Shown: in pieces, positions 41,934 through 50,003 of the stretch | Position numbering within the stretch: the first letter of the stretch is position 1 | How the letters are laid out: each line of letters starts with the position of its first letter | Assembly (NCBI GenBank): GCA_041797745.1 | Contig: JBHBZU010000057.1 | Location: 1 to 64,000 of the forward strand | Length of the DNA stretch: 64,000 nucleotides | Reading direction: 5' to 3' | Source of the DNA: UBA3871 sp041797745 | GTDB taxonomy: Bacteria > Bacillota > Clostridia > Peptostreptococcales > Anaerovoracaceae | The notes under the pieces: model-generated | What the model was told of the DNA's origin: nothing | The model's input: only the letters and a program-made list of their open reading frames with translations | The model's database searches: none | Translations under genes and position numbers: made by a program

Positions 41934-42791
41934 TTAAATCTCTTTCTTTGAAGCTGCAAAGATTCTGCTCCACATATCCTCCTGAACCATAGTCTCATAT
42001 GGAATATTTTCATGATCCAAAAATTCGCGAATAAGGTTCACGTGAATACACTGTGTGAGATGTGCCTTGTTCATACCAACCTGCATACCGTAAACAAGCC
42101 CTGTCTCATCGAAAAGCGGGGCCCCATTTAGTCCAAGCATAGCGGGAGAAGTAAGTTCGATACCGATAATACCCTCCGCGCCTGCCACCAAACGTGACAG
42201 CATACCCTCCGCCGGAAAGCGAGAGCTATGTTTATGCCCTCCTCCCGTCCATTTTATGTCATCAGATTCGGGGTCGTAATTGTAATTTTGAAATTCAGCA
42301 AAGGGGTAACCCACACGGCAGAGGAACTTGCCTGGCTTCACCATATCCAAGTTTTCTTGAAAAACAGCGTGCCCCTGATAATGAGTTTGATTAAACCCCT
42401 CAAGGTGTAAGGCTGCCAAATCATACTTACGACTTATTTTCACCTCAAAGCCTGTCAAATTATCTACACAATCAAAGAAGTTTACTTTCATCTGCGCCAT
42501 GGAGTTTGGACCAAATCTATATTTAGTCTCCAAAACCTTGAGTTCGTCTTCATAATTTGCTTCAGGCGGAATAGCTTCCTTTTCCTTACGGAAAGCGTTG
42601 TACTCACTATCCACTCTGGCAGATTCTAAAATCATCTGCGCAATGTGCTTGGTAGTAACAGCCCAACCGTCATCGTTTATGAAAAAAATAGTGGCTGTGG
42701 CCGGTTCAATATCCGAAGTGTTGTATCTTCTGGCAATGGTGAATACCGGACGCGTGTAACCCCCTACTATCTCTAATGCTCTTACAAACAT
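41934..42791 (-). CDS. Trypsin-fold protein lacking the catalytic serine
   Basis: I choose ATG 42791 (285 residues, MFVRALEIVGGYTRP), with GAGGG 5 bases upstream. The order of motifs is that of a chymotrypsin-like peptidase: WAVTTKHIAQM with a His at 49, KYDLAALHLEG with an Asp at 124, and LGLNGAPLFDETGLVYGMQVG in the place of the nucleophile motif GxSGxP. The serine is Asn222, so peptidase activity is unlikely. No signal peptide is seen, so it should be cytoplasmic, where it may act as a binding protein or pseudoenzyme. A large insert (about residues 60-110) separates His and Asp. It starts separately, downstream of a terminator. Confidence 0.75.
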   Translation of the reverse strand: MFVRALEIVGGYTRPVFTIARRYNTSDIEPATATIFFINDDGWAVTTKHIAQMILESARVDSEYNAFRKEKEAIPPEANYEDELKVLETKYRFGPNSMAQMKVNFFDCVDNLTGFEVKISRKYDLAALHLEGFNQTHYQGHAVFQENLDMVKPGKFLCRVGYPFAEFQNYNYDPESDDIKWTGGGHKHSSRFPAEGMLSRLVAGAEGIIGIELTSPAMLGLNGAPLFDETGLVYGMQVGMNKAHLTQCIHVNLIREFLDHENIPYETMVQEDMWSRIFAASKKEI

Positions 42792-42875
42792 AAATTCCCT
42801 CTCTCCAAATTTTATACACTTTAACAACTAATTTTATCAAATTTTTCTTGCAAACTCAAGGTTTGCATAAAAATA

Positions 42876-42909
42876 GCGGGACACAATTTTGCATAATTTT
42901 GTATCCCGC
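42876..42909 (-). terminator. Intrinsic terminator after the large membrane-protein gene
   Basis: GCGGGA (42876-42881) and TCCCGC (42904-42909) with AT-rich inner pairs form a stem, and on minus a T-rich tail follows (CTATTTTTATG). It is 21 bases after the stop at 42930. Confidence 0.8.
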
Positions 42910-42929
42910 ATTTAAGCTGTCTGTATAAA

Positions 42930-44924
42930 CTATTCGTAATAGAACGACTTCTCTACAAAATATCTGATACCTTGAATTTTAGTTATGCCTTTGCCAATTA
43001 ATTTCGGTTCCTCCTTATCGTAGAAGTATAAATCCCCTTTCTGTTTTTCTCTATTTGTCTCTACAACATAGAACAACTCGTCATCAATAAAATTAAATTC
43101 AACTACTTTTTTAGCCACCTTGGTAACCTTACCATCTTCTAAAAGGTATAGGGTTCCGTATCCCCCCGAACCGTTCTTGAGGTAAGCGAATCTACCATTG
43201 CTGTCGCCGGAGAAAAGAATCGGATCATAATAAACATCTTCATCAAGTTCAATAACTTCTTGTCCATCCCATGTAAATGCTGTGCAAAGACCGTCCTCCT
43301 TTATGTCAGCAAAATAAATCAAATTTTCGCCCTCCATGAACCATAAGTGAGTCTTGTCAATTTCTTTGAGCTTGCAATCCTTACCCTCGCGCATTTCAAT
43401 CTGATAGAGCGTAGTCATGTTATCTGTCGCCTCTCCCTCGTTAGTATATACATCCTGAACGACACCTAACACCCATGTATCTCCAATCTTTACCCTGCCG
43501 CCGTAATACTCATCATCTGCCAGTTCAAGAAGCTTGACAGGTTCCTTACCCTCTTTATAGATATAGTATATTTTATACATTTTGCTGTCGAACAAACGAT
43601 TAAATACATCCCAGGTACTTTCGATTTCTGTAATGTCAGCCACAGGCTCGACTTTACCCTTAAGCTCACCCTTGTTGAACACTACGGTGTCCTCGTCTAT
43701 TTCATAATTTATGATGTTTTCAAGGATTTCTTCAGATTTTTTACCATCCCAAACGCAGAGGTTTTTAATCTTTTTATCAAACTCCTTTAACTTCAATTCT
43801 TCACGCAAATTTTCGCGGGCAATCGCTTCGGAAAACTCATCATAAGCTTCATAATAAGCGTCCCAATCAACCCCTGAAGAGCCGGTTAATTTCCCAGCAA
43901 AATCATCCACACTCGGCTCGTTTTTCAATGTTTTTTCATCCGCTTTAGCAAAATCGTCCTTTACGAAATCATAATAGGTAAGCTGCTCATTATCTGCCAT
44001 AACGGAATAGAAAATTTTACCCTCATTTTCAACACAACTTTCCACATTCTCTGCTATACATTTTTCGGATCCGTCTTTATAAACATAAAGGTTTACGGTA
44101 TAGTCCCCCTCATCATTGAAGTTATTGTAAGCGGTGTAAACTATCTCTGAAAAGTCTTCTTTAAAATCCACGATATCTTCAACACTTTCTGATATGACTT
44201 TGCTCGGCTCTCCCAAGTTTTTTATATCAGAAAGATTTAGTGTAAATGCTCCCGCCTCTTCTTGTTCAGTAAGGTACAGCAGTTTTCCGTCGCTATAGTT
44301 TAAGGAAAATATATTCTTTCCAATCAAATCGGAATTGCCCTCTGTATAAACATAGGTTTTCTTCCCCTTGCTGTAAATCAGATATTTATCATCTTCAAGG
44401 GACATGGAAAAAGCATGAACACCTGAAGCAATCTTCTCCGCCACGAATTTTTCTTCTTTAGGATTTTTCAAATCCACATAATAGAGGTTTCCCTCCATTC
44501 CAATCTCATCTATGAAGTATGCTGCCGAATAGTCGCTTGCAACTTCCAAATCCCCCAAGTTTTCCTCTAATTCGCCGACAGCAACAGCCTCTTCATCTCC
44601 TGACTTGTACATCATTAATACGCCGTCTTGAATAAAGAAAGTTCTCGGATGTGAATCTTCCAATATAGTAGGTTTCAGTAAGAAAAAGATTCCTGCCATT
44701 ACAAATAGCGCTATCACTGCCAATATAATTGACAATATCATCCTCTTTGTTGAATTTTGCGGTGCGCTTTCTATTGAAGCTTTACACTCTGATTGCTCTG
44801 CAATAGGGCTCACCTCCGGATTAATTGAATTATTACCCTCTGTTGATAAGGTCGTTTCTGACGGGATTTCTTCTACGCTTGTCTCTGTCTGCACCTGCGC
44901 GTTATTTAAATCCGTATTTTCCAT
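42930..44924 (-). CDS. Large single-pass membrane protein, beta-propeller-like exterior
   Basis: The 664-residue protein is not assigned to a family. A serine/threonine/glutamate-rich cytoplasmic N-terminus (about 60 residues) precedes one membrane helix (about 62-86, MILSIILAVIALFVMAGIFF). The outer part consists of repeated short beta-strand units of the type LYYVDLKNPKE, KLLYLTEQEE, NLYVYKDGSEK and GTLYLLEDGKV, with many tyrosines and aspartates, similar to DUF5050/propeller-like proteins. A short helical stretch around residues 350-390 interrupts it. A sensing or binding role outside the cell is possible but unproven. SD is TAGGAGGAAG. Confidence 0.7.
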   Translation of the reverse strand: MENTDLNNAQVQTETSVEEIPSETTLSTEGNNSINPEVSPIAEQSECKASIESAPQNSTKRMILSIILAVIALFVMAGIFFLLKPTILEDSHPRTFFIQDGVLMMYKSGDEEAVAVGELEENLGDLEVASDYSAAYFIDEIGMEGNLYYVDLKNPKEEKFVAEKIASGVHAFSMSLEDDKYLIYSKGKKTYVYTEGNSDLIGKNIFSLNYSDGKLLYLTEQEEAGAFTLNLSDIKNLGEPSKVISESVEDIVDFKEDFSEIVYTAYNNFNDEGDYTVNLYVYKDGSEKCIAENVESCVENEGKIFYSVMADNEQLTYYDFVKDDFAKADEKTLKNEPSVDDFAGKLTGSSGVDWDAYYEAYDEFSEAIARENLREELKLKEFDKKIKNLCVWDGKKSEEILENIINYEIDEDTVVFNKGELKGKVEPVADITEIESTWDVFNRLFDSKMYKIYYIYKEGKEPVKLLELADDEYYGGRVKIGDTWVLGVVQDVYTNEGEATDNMTTLYQIEMREGKDCKLKEIDKTHLWFMEGENLIYFADIKEDGLCTAFTWDGQEVIELDEDVYYDPILFSGDSNGRFAYLKNGSGGYGTLYLLEDGKVTKVAKKVVEFNFIDDELFYVVETNREKQKGDLYFYDKEEPKLIGKGITKIQGIRYFVEKSFYYE

Positions 44925-45275
44925 AGCTTCCTCCTAGTTTCACTCCATTATAATTATATATAAAGCAACTTATTTGCAGAGGTAATTTTTTGACAATTCA
45001 ACTTTCTGCCCCTCCACATTCTATATTTTACCAAAAATTCTGATAACTCGCAAGTTTTTGCATTCACCTTTGTAAATAGTGTCTTTCCCGTCTTTCCCTA
45101 TAAATTCCTCTCATAAATGTACATTAACGAAAAAATCCCTTGAAAGTTTATTTGCTAAACTCTCAAGGGAAGATAAACCTTGATTTACAGCTCATTCATA
45201 TCACAATCGGGTTGATTGAATGTCTTTAAAACTATAAGCCGTAAATAATTACATATTTCTTTTTGTCCTTTTTAC
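44925..45275. other. Intergenic gap of 351 bases
   Basis: It contains the terminator at 45136-45170. The first part, upstream of the large membrane-protein gene, is AT-rich with TATAAT-like sequences near 44950-44960 but no good -35. I see no gene or RNA in the rest. Confidence 0.5.
45136..45170 (-). terminator. Intrinsic terminator after the stalk-protein gene
   Basis: TCCCTTGA (45136-45143) and TCAAGGGA (45163-45170), with AAGTTTA/TAAACTC inside, form a long stem followed on minus by ATTTTTTCG. It is 106 bases after the stop at 45276. Confidence 0.85.
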
Positions 45276-46373
45276 TTATAACGCTTCCTGTGCCAAACGA
45301 GCCGCCTCGCAGGCATTCATGGAATCCAGTGCAAATTGCTGAAAGGCTTCCTGAAGAATAATAATATTCTCTCCTCCGATAAACATATACACAATATTTT
45401 CCATGGTCTCGATATACGCCTCGTTAATTGCACTGAAGTAATAGAGCTTATCAATAGCTTCGAGCTGCTCCGCCGTAAGCTTGCCCTCATACTCTGTCTT
45501 TAGACTGCGAACCTTAATTTTCAAAGCTCCTGCCTGATCAACATCTTTGGAGATGGTTTCTGACAGTTTATTAAAATCCGCCGCCGTTTTCAAACTTTGA
45601 AGCGAAGAAATGGAAGATGTGGCGTCAGAGTAAAGCTGCGTTACCTGTCTGTATAGTTCCTGAATGTCCTTTGTGGACTGCGGCTTCTGACGAACCTTAA
45701 TTTCGTCGTGGGTTAAAGGTGTTTTCGAACCGATATAAACAACTCTTAAATCCGAATCCCATTCAACCGGCTGCCCGAGAAGCTTTGATATAGCACGTAC
45801 CGGTAGATATGTGCTGCCATTGCAGACAATCGGATAAATTTGCTGACCTTGTGAATTTTCAAAAGTCATCTCCTCAAAATCGTAATAGACTTTAAACTGC
45901 GGGCGAACCGTCATGGTCACTAAAGCAGGCTTCAAATCCGCAGTTGCAGCTGCGCCTGTTACCGTAACAGCATACTTCGTACCATCCGGATGTGTTAACT
46001 TCATAGGGTTGGACAAGGTCTTACCAATAAAGATGGTGCTTAGGGTCGGTCTCCACTCAATATCCTGTTGCATTAAAGTAGACATAGCCCGAACCGGCAA
46101 GTAAGTACATCCGTTATAAATAACAGGATATACTTCGTTCCCCTTAGTGTCTATGAATGCCATAGTTTCCGCATTAAATTTGACAGTTACATCCGGTCTG
46201 ATATAGCCCTGAACGAAGCTGGCAGTTAACGGAGCTGCATTGAAAGTAGTAAAAATCCCCTCCATTGCAGGAGTCTGCTCTGTAGCCATGACTGATATGC
46301 CGGAGCTAAACACCAAAGCTAAAGCCAGCACAAATGCGAAAATTTTCGGTTGCTTCTTTTTACCGTTAATCAT
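45276..46373 (-). CDS. Exported copper-amine-oxidase-N 'stalk' protein
   Basis: The 365-residue protein has a signal peptide (KIFAFVLALALVFSSGISVM, cleavage near VMA-TE). Two stalk repeats carry YPVIYNGCTYLPVRAMSTLM with DIEWRPTLSTIFIG, and YPIVCNGSTYLPVRAISKLL with PVEWDSDLRVVYIG. A helical C-terminal half (about 230-365) follows, ending MNACEAARLAQEAL. The stalk modules are wall or substrate-binding repeats; no oxidase domain is present. The helical tail is of unknown function. It lies beside the TolC-like gene, with its own promoter. Confidence 0.85.
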   Translation of the reverse strand: MINGKKKQPKIFAFVLALALVFSSGISVMATEQTPAMEGIFTTFNAAPLTASFVQGYIRPDVTVKFNAETMAFIDTKGNEVYPVIYNGCTYLPVRAMSTLMQQDIEWRPTLSTIFIGKTLSNPMKLTHPDGTKYAVTVTGAAATADLKPALVTMTVRPQFKVYYDFEEMTFENSQGQQIYPIVCNGSTYLPVRAISKLLGQPVEWDSDLRVVYIGSKTPLTHDEIKVRQKPQSTKDIQELYRQVTQLYSDATSSISSLQSLKTAADFNKLSETISKDVDQAGALKIKVRSLKTEYEGKLTAEQLEAIDKLYYFSAINEAYIETMENIVYMFIGGENIIILQEAFQQFALDSMNACEAARLAQEAL

Positions 46374-46450
46374 AAATCAAAAACTCCCTTTAATAATCTC
46401 TATTTTTTAATACTCTTGTATAACCTATCCCAAATGTTATACGTATTCAT

Positions 46451-46479
46451 ATTATAGCACAGAGCTTAAGCTTTTCCAA
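46451..46479 (-). promoter_or_regulatory. Promoter for the stalk-protein gene
   Basis: On minus, TTGGAA (46474-46479) and TATAAT (46451-46456) are spaced 17 bases, about 70 bases before the start codon. Confidence 0.6.
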
Positions 46480-46510
46480 ACACTTTGTTCAAGGATATTA
46501 CCACGTTAAC

Positions 46511-47647
46511 CTAAAGGGATACCGCTTCTGTGCCATATCCGTAGGAATAGGTGAATGCCTGTACTGCCAAATTGTAATCAAGCAAAGCTGTGGCTTCATC
46601 ACTTTTTGAAGAGATGTAAGCAAGCTGTGCCTGCTTAACAGTATTTAAAGTGGTAATACCGTTGCTGTACTGAAGACGTGTTAATCTCAAAACTTCCTTG
46701 GAATTTGAAACTGAAATCTTTGCAGCCTGAACCTCGGAATACTTTTCTTTCATAGTCATGTACTTTGTGCGAACATCCATCTCAACCTTTGGCTCCGACT
46801 GCTTTAATGCTGTTTCCGCACCGAGAATCGCATTGGCGCCTGCCAAATAAGTAGCGGAGGATCTTGGATAAGCGGTATAATTACTTGCTCTGACCTTGGC
46901 CATCTTAAGCTGATACTCAGAGCCCTTAATCTCAAGGCGATTTGCCTTGGCCTGCGCAATGGCTTCCTCCAGCTTAATAGTAGGTAACGCAATTTCTTTG
47001 ACTTCACTGGTTAGGCTCACCTGATGAAGAAGATCATAACCCATGTAAATATTGAAGCCCATCCTTGCTTGAGAAAGACCGTCCTGCGCTTTCTGATAGG
47101 TGTTCTTTGCCTTAGCTAAATCATTTTGAGCATTGAGAGTATCCAACTTGGAAGCCTTTCCCAGCTTGTATTTTAGCGCTGTCTGATCGTAAGTTGACTG
47201 CGCAATGTCCAAATTTTCCTTTGCAATGTTTGCCATCGCCTCTACATTTTTAACACCATAATAAGTTTCTGTGAGGGAAGTATTTAACGCATTTAGGCGC
47301 GCCTGCTTGTTTGGCTCTGTGAAATTTTTGGAAAAATCGCGAGCGGTTTCATTAATGAGCTGTCCGCTGTTATCCCCTAAAATCTCTGCATTTTCCTTTG
47401 CCTTACTGGCACCCTCAGAATAGCCTGCAACCGCACCTTTGTCAGCATTGTACTGAATTTCGATGTATGCCATCTGCGGACTGTCCTTTAATCCCGCAAA
47501 GGCCTGTTCCAACGTAAGCGTTTTGGGTGCTGTGGCTGTAGCTTCCGAAGCCTTTGCCGTTGCAACCGCCGCAAAGGTGAAGTTTGGCATTGCCATGGTT
47601 ACAACAAGTGCTGTAACAACGACTGTACGTCTTATGTTCTTTTTCAT
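46511..47647 (-). CDS. Exported TolC-like (outer membrane efflux family) helical protein
   Basis: I choose ATG 47647 (378 residues), with AGGAG 9 bases upstream. A signal peptide (RRTVVVTALVVTMAMPNFTFA) precedes two repeats of the TolC/OEP type: long amphipathic helices with ALKYKLGKASKLDTLNAQNDLAKAKNTY (in parts, about 155-180) and, in the second half, RLTRLQYSNGITTLNTVKQAQL (about 325-346). Pfam-type OEP features are clear. TolC proteins form outer-membrane channels in diderms, but this is a Firmicute-like genome and no partner RND or HlyD gene is nearby. It may be a wall-associated helical protein or evidence of an envelope-spanning exporter. Confidence 0.8.
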   Translation of the reverse strand: MKKNIRRTVVVTALVVTMAMPNFTFAAVATAKASEATATAPKTLTLEQAFAGLKDSPQMAYIEIQYNADKGAVAGYSEGASKAKENAEILGDNSGQLINETARDFSKNFTEPNKQARLNALNTSLTETYYGVKNVEAMANIAKENLDIAQSTYDQTALKYKLGKASKLDTLNAQNDLAKAKNTYQKAQDGLSQARMGFNIYMGYDLLHQVSLTSEVKEIALPTIKLEEAIAQAKANRLEIKGSEYQLKMAKVRASNYTAYPRSSATYLAGANAILGAETALKQSEPKVEMDVRTKYMTMKEKYSEVQAAKISVSNSKEVLRLTRLQYSNGITTLNTVKQAQLAYISSKSDEATALLDYNLAVQAFTYSYGYGTEAVSL

Positions 47648-47664
47648 TTCTCTAATCTCCTTTG

Positions 47665-47740
47665 TATTGGGGCATACTCCCAATATACCTCTGTTTAAAA
47701 CATGAACTGCTGTTTATAGCAAGTTAATTGATATTGTCAT
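47665..47740 (-). promoter_or_regulatory. Promoter and leader hairpin of the TolC-like gene
   Basis: On minus, ATGACA (47735-47740) and TATAAA (47713-47718) are spaced 16 bases. A 7-bp inverted repeat, TATTGGG (47665-47671) and CCCAATA (47679-47685), lies in the leader just before the SD. Confidence 0.5.
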
Positions 47741-47777
47741 TATACCACCGCTTAGAGATTATAAATATTACGATTTT

Positions 47778-49295
47778 CTAACAATTATGTGTGTTACCTT
47801 TAAGATTATGAATAACCGCCATTACTCCAATCATCATAGCCACAGCCACCGGCAACGCAATCCATGCTGTTTTCACAAAAGCTGCAATCACATAAGCCAC
47901 AAAAGATACGCAAGCCACAGTCATCGCATAAGGCAGTTGGGTAGATACGTGATTTACGTGTTCGCATTGAGCACCGGCAGACGCCATAATAGTAGTATCT
48001 GATATAGGTGAGCAGTGGTCACCGCATACAGCCCCTGCCATACAAGCAGATATGCAAATAACAGCCAAAGGATTGTCCATTGAAAATACGCCCTGTACGA
48101 TTGGAATCAAAATTCCGAAAGTTCCCCATGAAGTACCTGTTGCAAAGGCGAGGAAACACCCAATTACAAATACAACGGCAGGCAGCATAACTGCAAAATC
48201 CCCTGCATTTGCCTCTACAACTCCCTGAACAAAGTCCTTTGCTCCGAGTGAATCGGTCATAGCCTTTAAGGACCATGCAAGAGTCAGAATGAGGATGGCA
48301 GGAACCATTGCTTGAAACCCCTCCGGAATTGCTCCCATCATTTCGCGGAAAGAAAGGGTACGACGACAGCAATAATATATAACTGTCACGATTAGCGAGA
48401 GGGCGGAACCAAGCATAAGACCAACGGAGGCGCTGGAATTGCTGAAAGCTTCTACGAAGCCTACTCCCTCAAAAAAGCCTCCTGAATATATCATGCCGGT
48501 CACACAGCTGGTGATAAGTACGATAATGGGAAAAACTAAATCGGCAACAATTCCACCCTCTTCGTCAACTGACGTTTCCGCTGCCAACTTTGCGTAGGGA
48601 TTGTCCCCTGAAAACAGGTCTCCTTTCTCGATGGCATTTTTTTCATGTTGATACATCGGACCGAAGTCTATCCCCATGATAGTTATGCAAAACATCATCA
48701 CAAGAGTGAGAATGGCATAGAAGTTGAAAGGAATAGCACGAATAAACAATGAAAGACCTTGACCGTCTTCAGCAAAGGCAACAACGGCTGCCGCCCAAGA
48801 TGATACCGGTGCAATTATACACACAGGTGCTGCGGTTGAATCAATCAGATATGCCAACTTTGCGCGGGATACATTATGCCTGTCAGTTATGGGGCGCATT
48901 ACCGAGCCTACGGTGAGACAGTTGAAGTAATCGTCTACGAAGATGAGACAGCCAAGTAAGATGGATACTAATTGGGCACCAACTCTTGTATGGATATGGG
49001 TAGACGCCCATCGTCCGAAAGCGGCGGAACCTCCATTCTTATTCATTAGACAAACCAATATACCCAAGGTTACCAAAAAAACTAAAATGCCCACGTTATA
49101 ATCGTCGGACAGGGACGCCACGATTCCGTCCTGAAACACGTGGGTGGCGGTACCTGTGAAACTGAACCCCGAAAAGAGCAGTCCTCCTGTAACAATGCCG
49201 ATAAACAATGAGGAATATACCTCCTTTGTAATCAGCGCCAATGCAATAGCGGTGATTGCCGGCAGTAAAGCCCAAACGCTAGCGTAAAAATCCAT
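47778..49295 (-). CDS. NhaC-family antiporter, probable lysine transporter (LysW-like)
   Basis: The 505-residue protein has 11-13 membrane helices. Its NhaC-family motifs are FGRWASTHIHTRVGAQLVSILLGCLIFVDDYFNCLTVG (in parts) and FATGTSWGTFGILIPIVQGV, with CGDHCSPISDTTIMAS near the C terminus. NhaC relatives exchange Na+/H+ or Na+/organic acids or amines. A lysine riboswitch with a terminator lies directly upstream (49402-49626). That makes a lysine (or related cation) transporter much more likely than a simple Na+/H+ antiporter, as proposed for NhaC-type LysW proteins under L-box control. SD AAGGAG is upstream. Confidence 0.88.
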   Translation of the reverse strand: MDFYASVWALLPAITAIALALITKEVYSSLFIGIVTGGLLFSGFSFTGTATHVFQDGIVASLSDDYNVGILVFLVTLGILVCLMNKNGGSAAFGRWASTHIHTRVGAQLVSILLGCLIFVDDYFNCLTVGSVMRPITDRHNVSRAKLAYLIDSTAAPVCIIAPVSSWAAAVVAFAEDGQGLSLFIRAIPFNFYAILTLVMMFCITIMGIDFGPMYQHEKNAIEKGDLFSGDNPYAKLAAETSVDEEGGIVADLVFPIIVLITSCVTGMIYSGGFFEGVGFVEAFSNSSASVGLMLGSALSLIVTVIYYCCRRTLSFREMMGAIPEGFQAMVPAILILTLAWSLKAMTDSLGAKDFVQGVVEANAGDFAVMLPAVVFVIGCFLAFATGTSWGTFGILIPIVQGVFSMDNPLAVICISACMAGAVCGDHCSPISDTTIMASAGAQCEHVNHVSTQLPYAMTVACVSFVAYVIAAFVKTAWIALPVAVAMMIGVMAVIHNLKGNTHNC

Positions 49296-49401
49296 AATTC
49301 CAATTCTCCTTTTCTAAAATTATTTCAAAATTCGGTTTAGGTGCAAGCCACCTCGAAGACCTCATTTTTCCGCCTTACTCTGTGCCTGCCCTTAAATCTG
49401 A

Positions 49402-49439
49402 TAAAAAAAAAAATGCGCACGTATGTCAGTACGTGCACA
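49402..49439 (-). terminator. Riboswitch terminator
   Basis: On minus, GTGCACGTA (49430-49438) pairs with TACGTGCGC (49415-49423) and is followed by a run of eleven or twelve Ts. It is the expression platform of the lysine riboswitch, about 105 bases before the transporter start. Confidence 0.9.
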
Positions 49440-49467
49440 AAAAGAGAAGGTCTATTGCTTACTGTAC

Positions 49468-49626
49468 CGACAGCACTCCGCTTTCGCGACAGTCATAAAG
49501 ATATTCTCCTTATGCCCAGATACATCCGGCTAAGACAGGCCGTATGCTCTTCGGCGGTTTTACCTTTCCTGTGAAGCTCTATGTCTTCTTGACCTCACAT
49601 TACTTTTATCAACCGCACCTCTATCG
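49468..49626 (-). ncRNA. Lysine riboswitch (L box) aptamer
   Basis: The minus-strand RNA begins CGATAGAGGTGCGG (P1 and first core strand). It continues with AAAAGTAATG, then GGAAAGGTAAAACCGCCGAAG (in parts), and ends GACTGTCGCGAAAGCGGAG before CTGTCG. P1 is CGATAG (49621-49626) with CTGTCG (49468-49473). These core blocks, AGAGGTGCG, AGTA, GAAAGG, CCGCCGAAG and CTGTC..GGAG, match the L-box consensus known from lysC of Bacillus. The size of 159 bases is usual. Lysine binding should let the downstream terminator form, switching the transporter off when lysine is plentiful. Confidence 0.93.
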
Positions 49627-49656
49627 TCACATGCTATTTTTTACTTGTTAGGCGTT

Positions 49657-49684
49657 AGTATATCATATAGGAATTGCCAGTCAA
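49657..49684 (-). promoter_or_regulatory. Promoter of the lysine riboswitch transcript
   Basis: On minus, TTGACT (49679-49684) and TATACT (49657-49662) are spaced 16 bases. The start site near 49650 lies about 24 bases before the aptamer. Confidence 0.8.
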
Positions 49685-49818
49685 CACATTGCCTTGAAAA
49701 AACCGGGTTTTGTCCATTAAGGTTTCTTAAGTCATCATAAGTTTTTCTAATACTCTCACTTATATTCCTATGTATACTCTCTTAAAGCTACGATTTCATT
49801 ACAATTTATCCCCACATA

Positions 49819-49847
49819 TTGTCTGGCTTATTTTTCTGTTATATAAT
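49819..49847 (+). promoter_or_regulatory. Promoter of the SLH/O-antigen-ligase-family operon
   Basis: TTGTCT (49819-49824) and TATAAT (49842-49847) are spaced 17 bases, leaving a leader of about 150 bases before the SLH start. The upstream part of the 708-base gap (49685-49818) shows only a short palindrome AAAACCCGGTTTT near 49698-49711. Confidence 0.7.
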
Positions 49848-49872
49848 TATAGAGTATCTTTTTCGATACGGA

Positions 49873-49959
49873 TTGCACGGAAACACAAAACCGCCTAAAA
49901 GAAAGTCAGCTTTCTTTTTCAGGATATTTCTTGCAAAAGGTGTGAGTAACAGAGTGCAA
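49873..49959 (+). ncRNA. Candidate structured leader RNA
   Basis: TTGCAC (49873-49878) can close a junction with GTGCAA (49954-49959). Inside are a small CGG/CCG stem (49878-49880, 49891-49893) and a perfect 9-bp hairpin AAAAGAAAG/CTTTCTTTT with TCAG loop (49897-49918). The 3' closing strand can alternatively pair with TTGCA at 49931-49935, so two exclusive folds exist. It does not match riboswitch consensus sequences I know. Function unproven. Confidence 0.4.
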
Positions 49960-50003
49960 CTAAATACAATATTTAAATTAAAATCAAATAAAAGGAGAAC
50001 ATC

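Noticed and set aside
44950..45000. Promoter for the large membrane-protein gene
   Set aside because: TATAAT-like sequences are present but no -35 at a suitable distance; not called.
49855..49960. Cyclic-di-GMP riboswitch (GEMM) before the SLH gene
   Set aside because: The tetraloop receptor and GNNACGCAAAGCC blocks are absent. It is listed only as an unknown structured leader.
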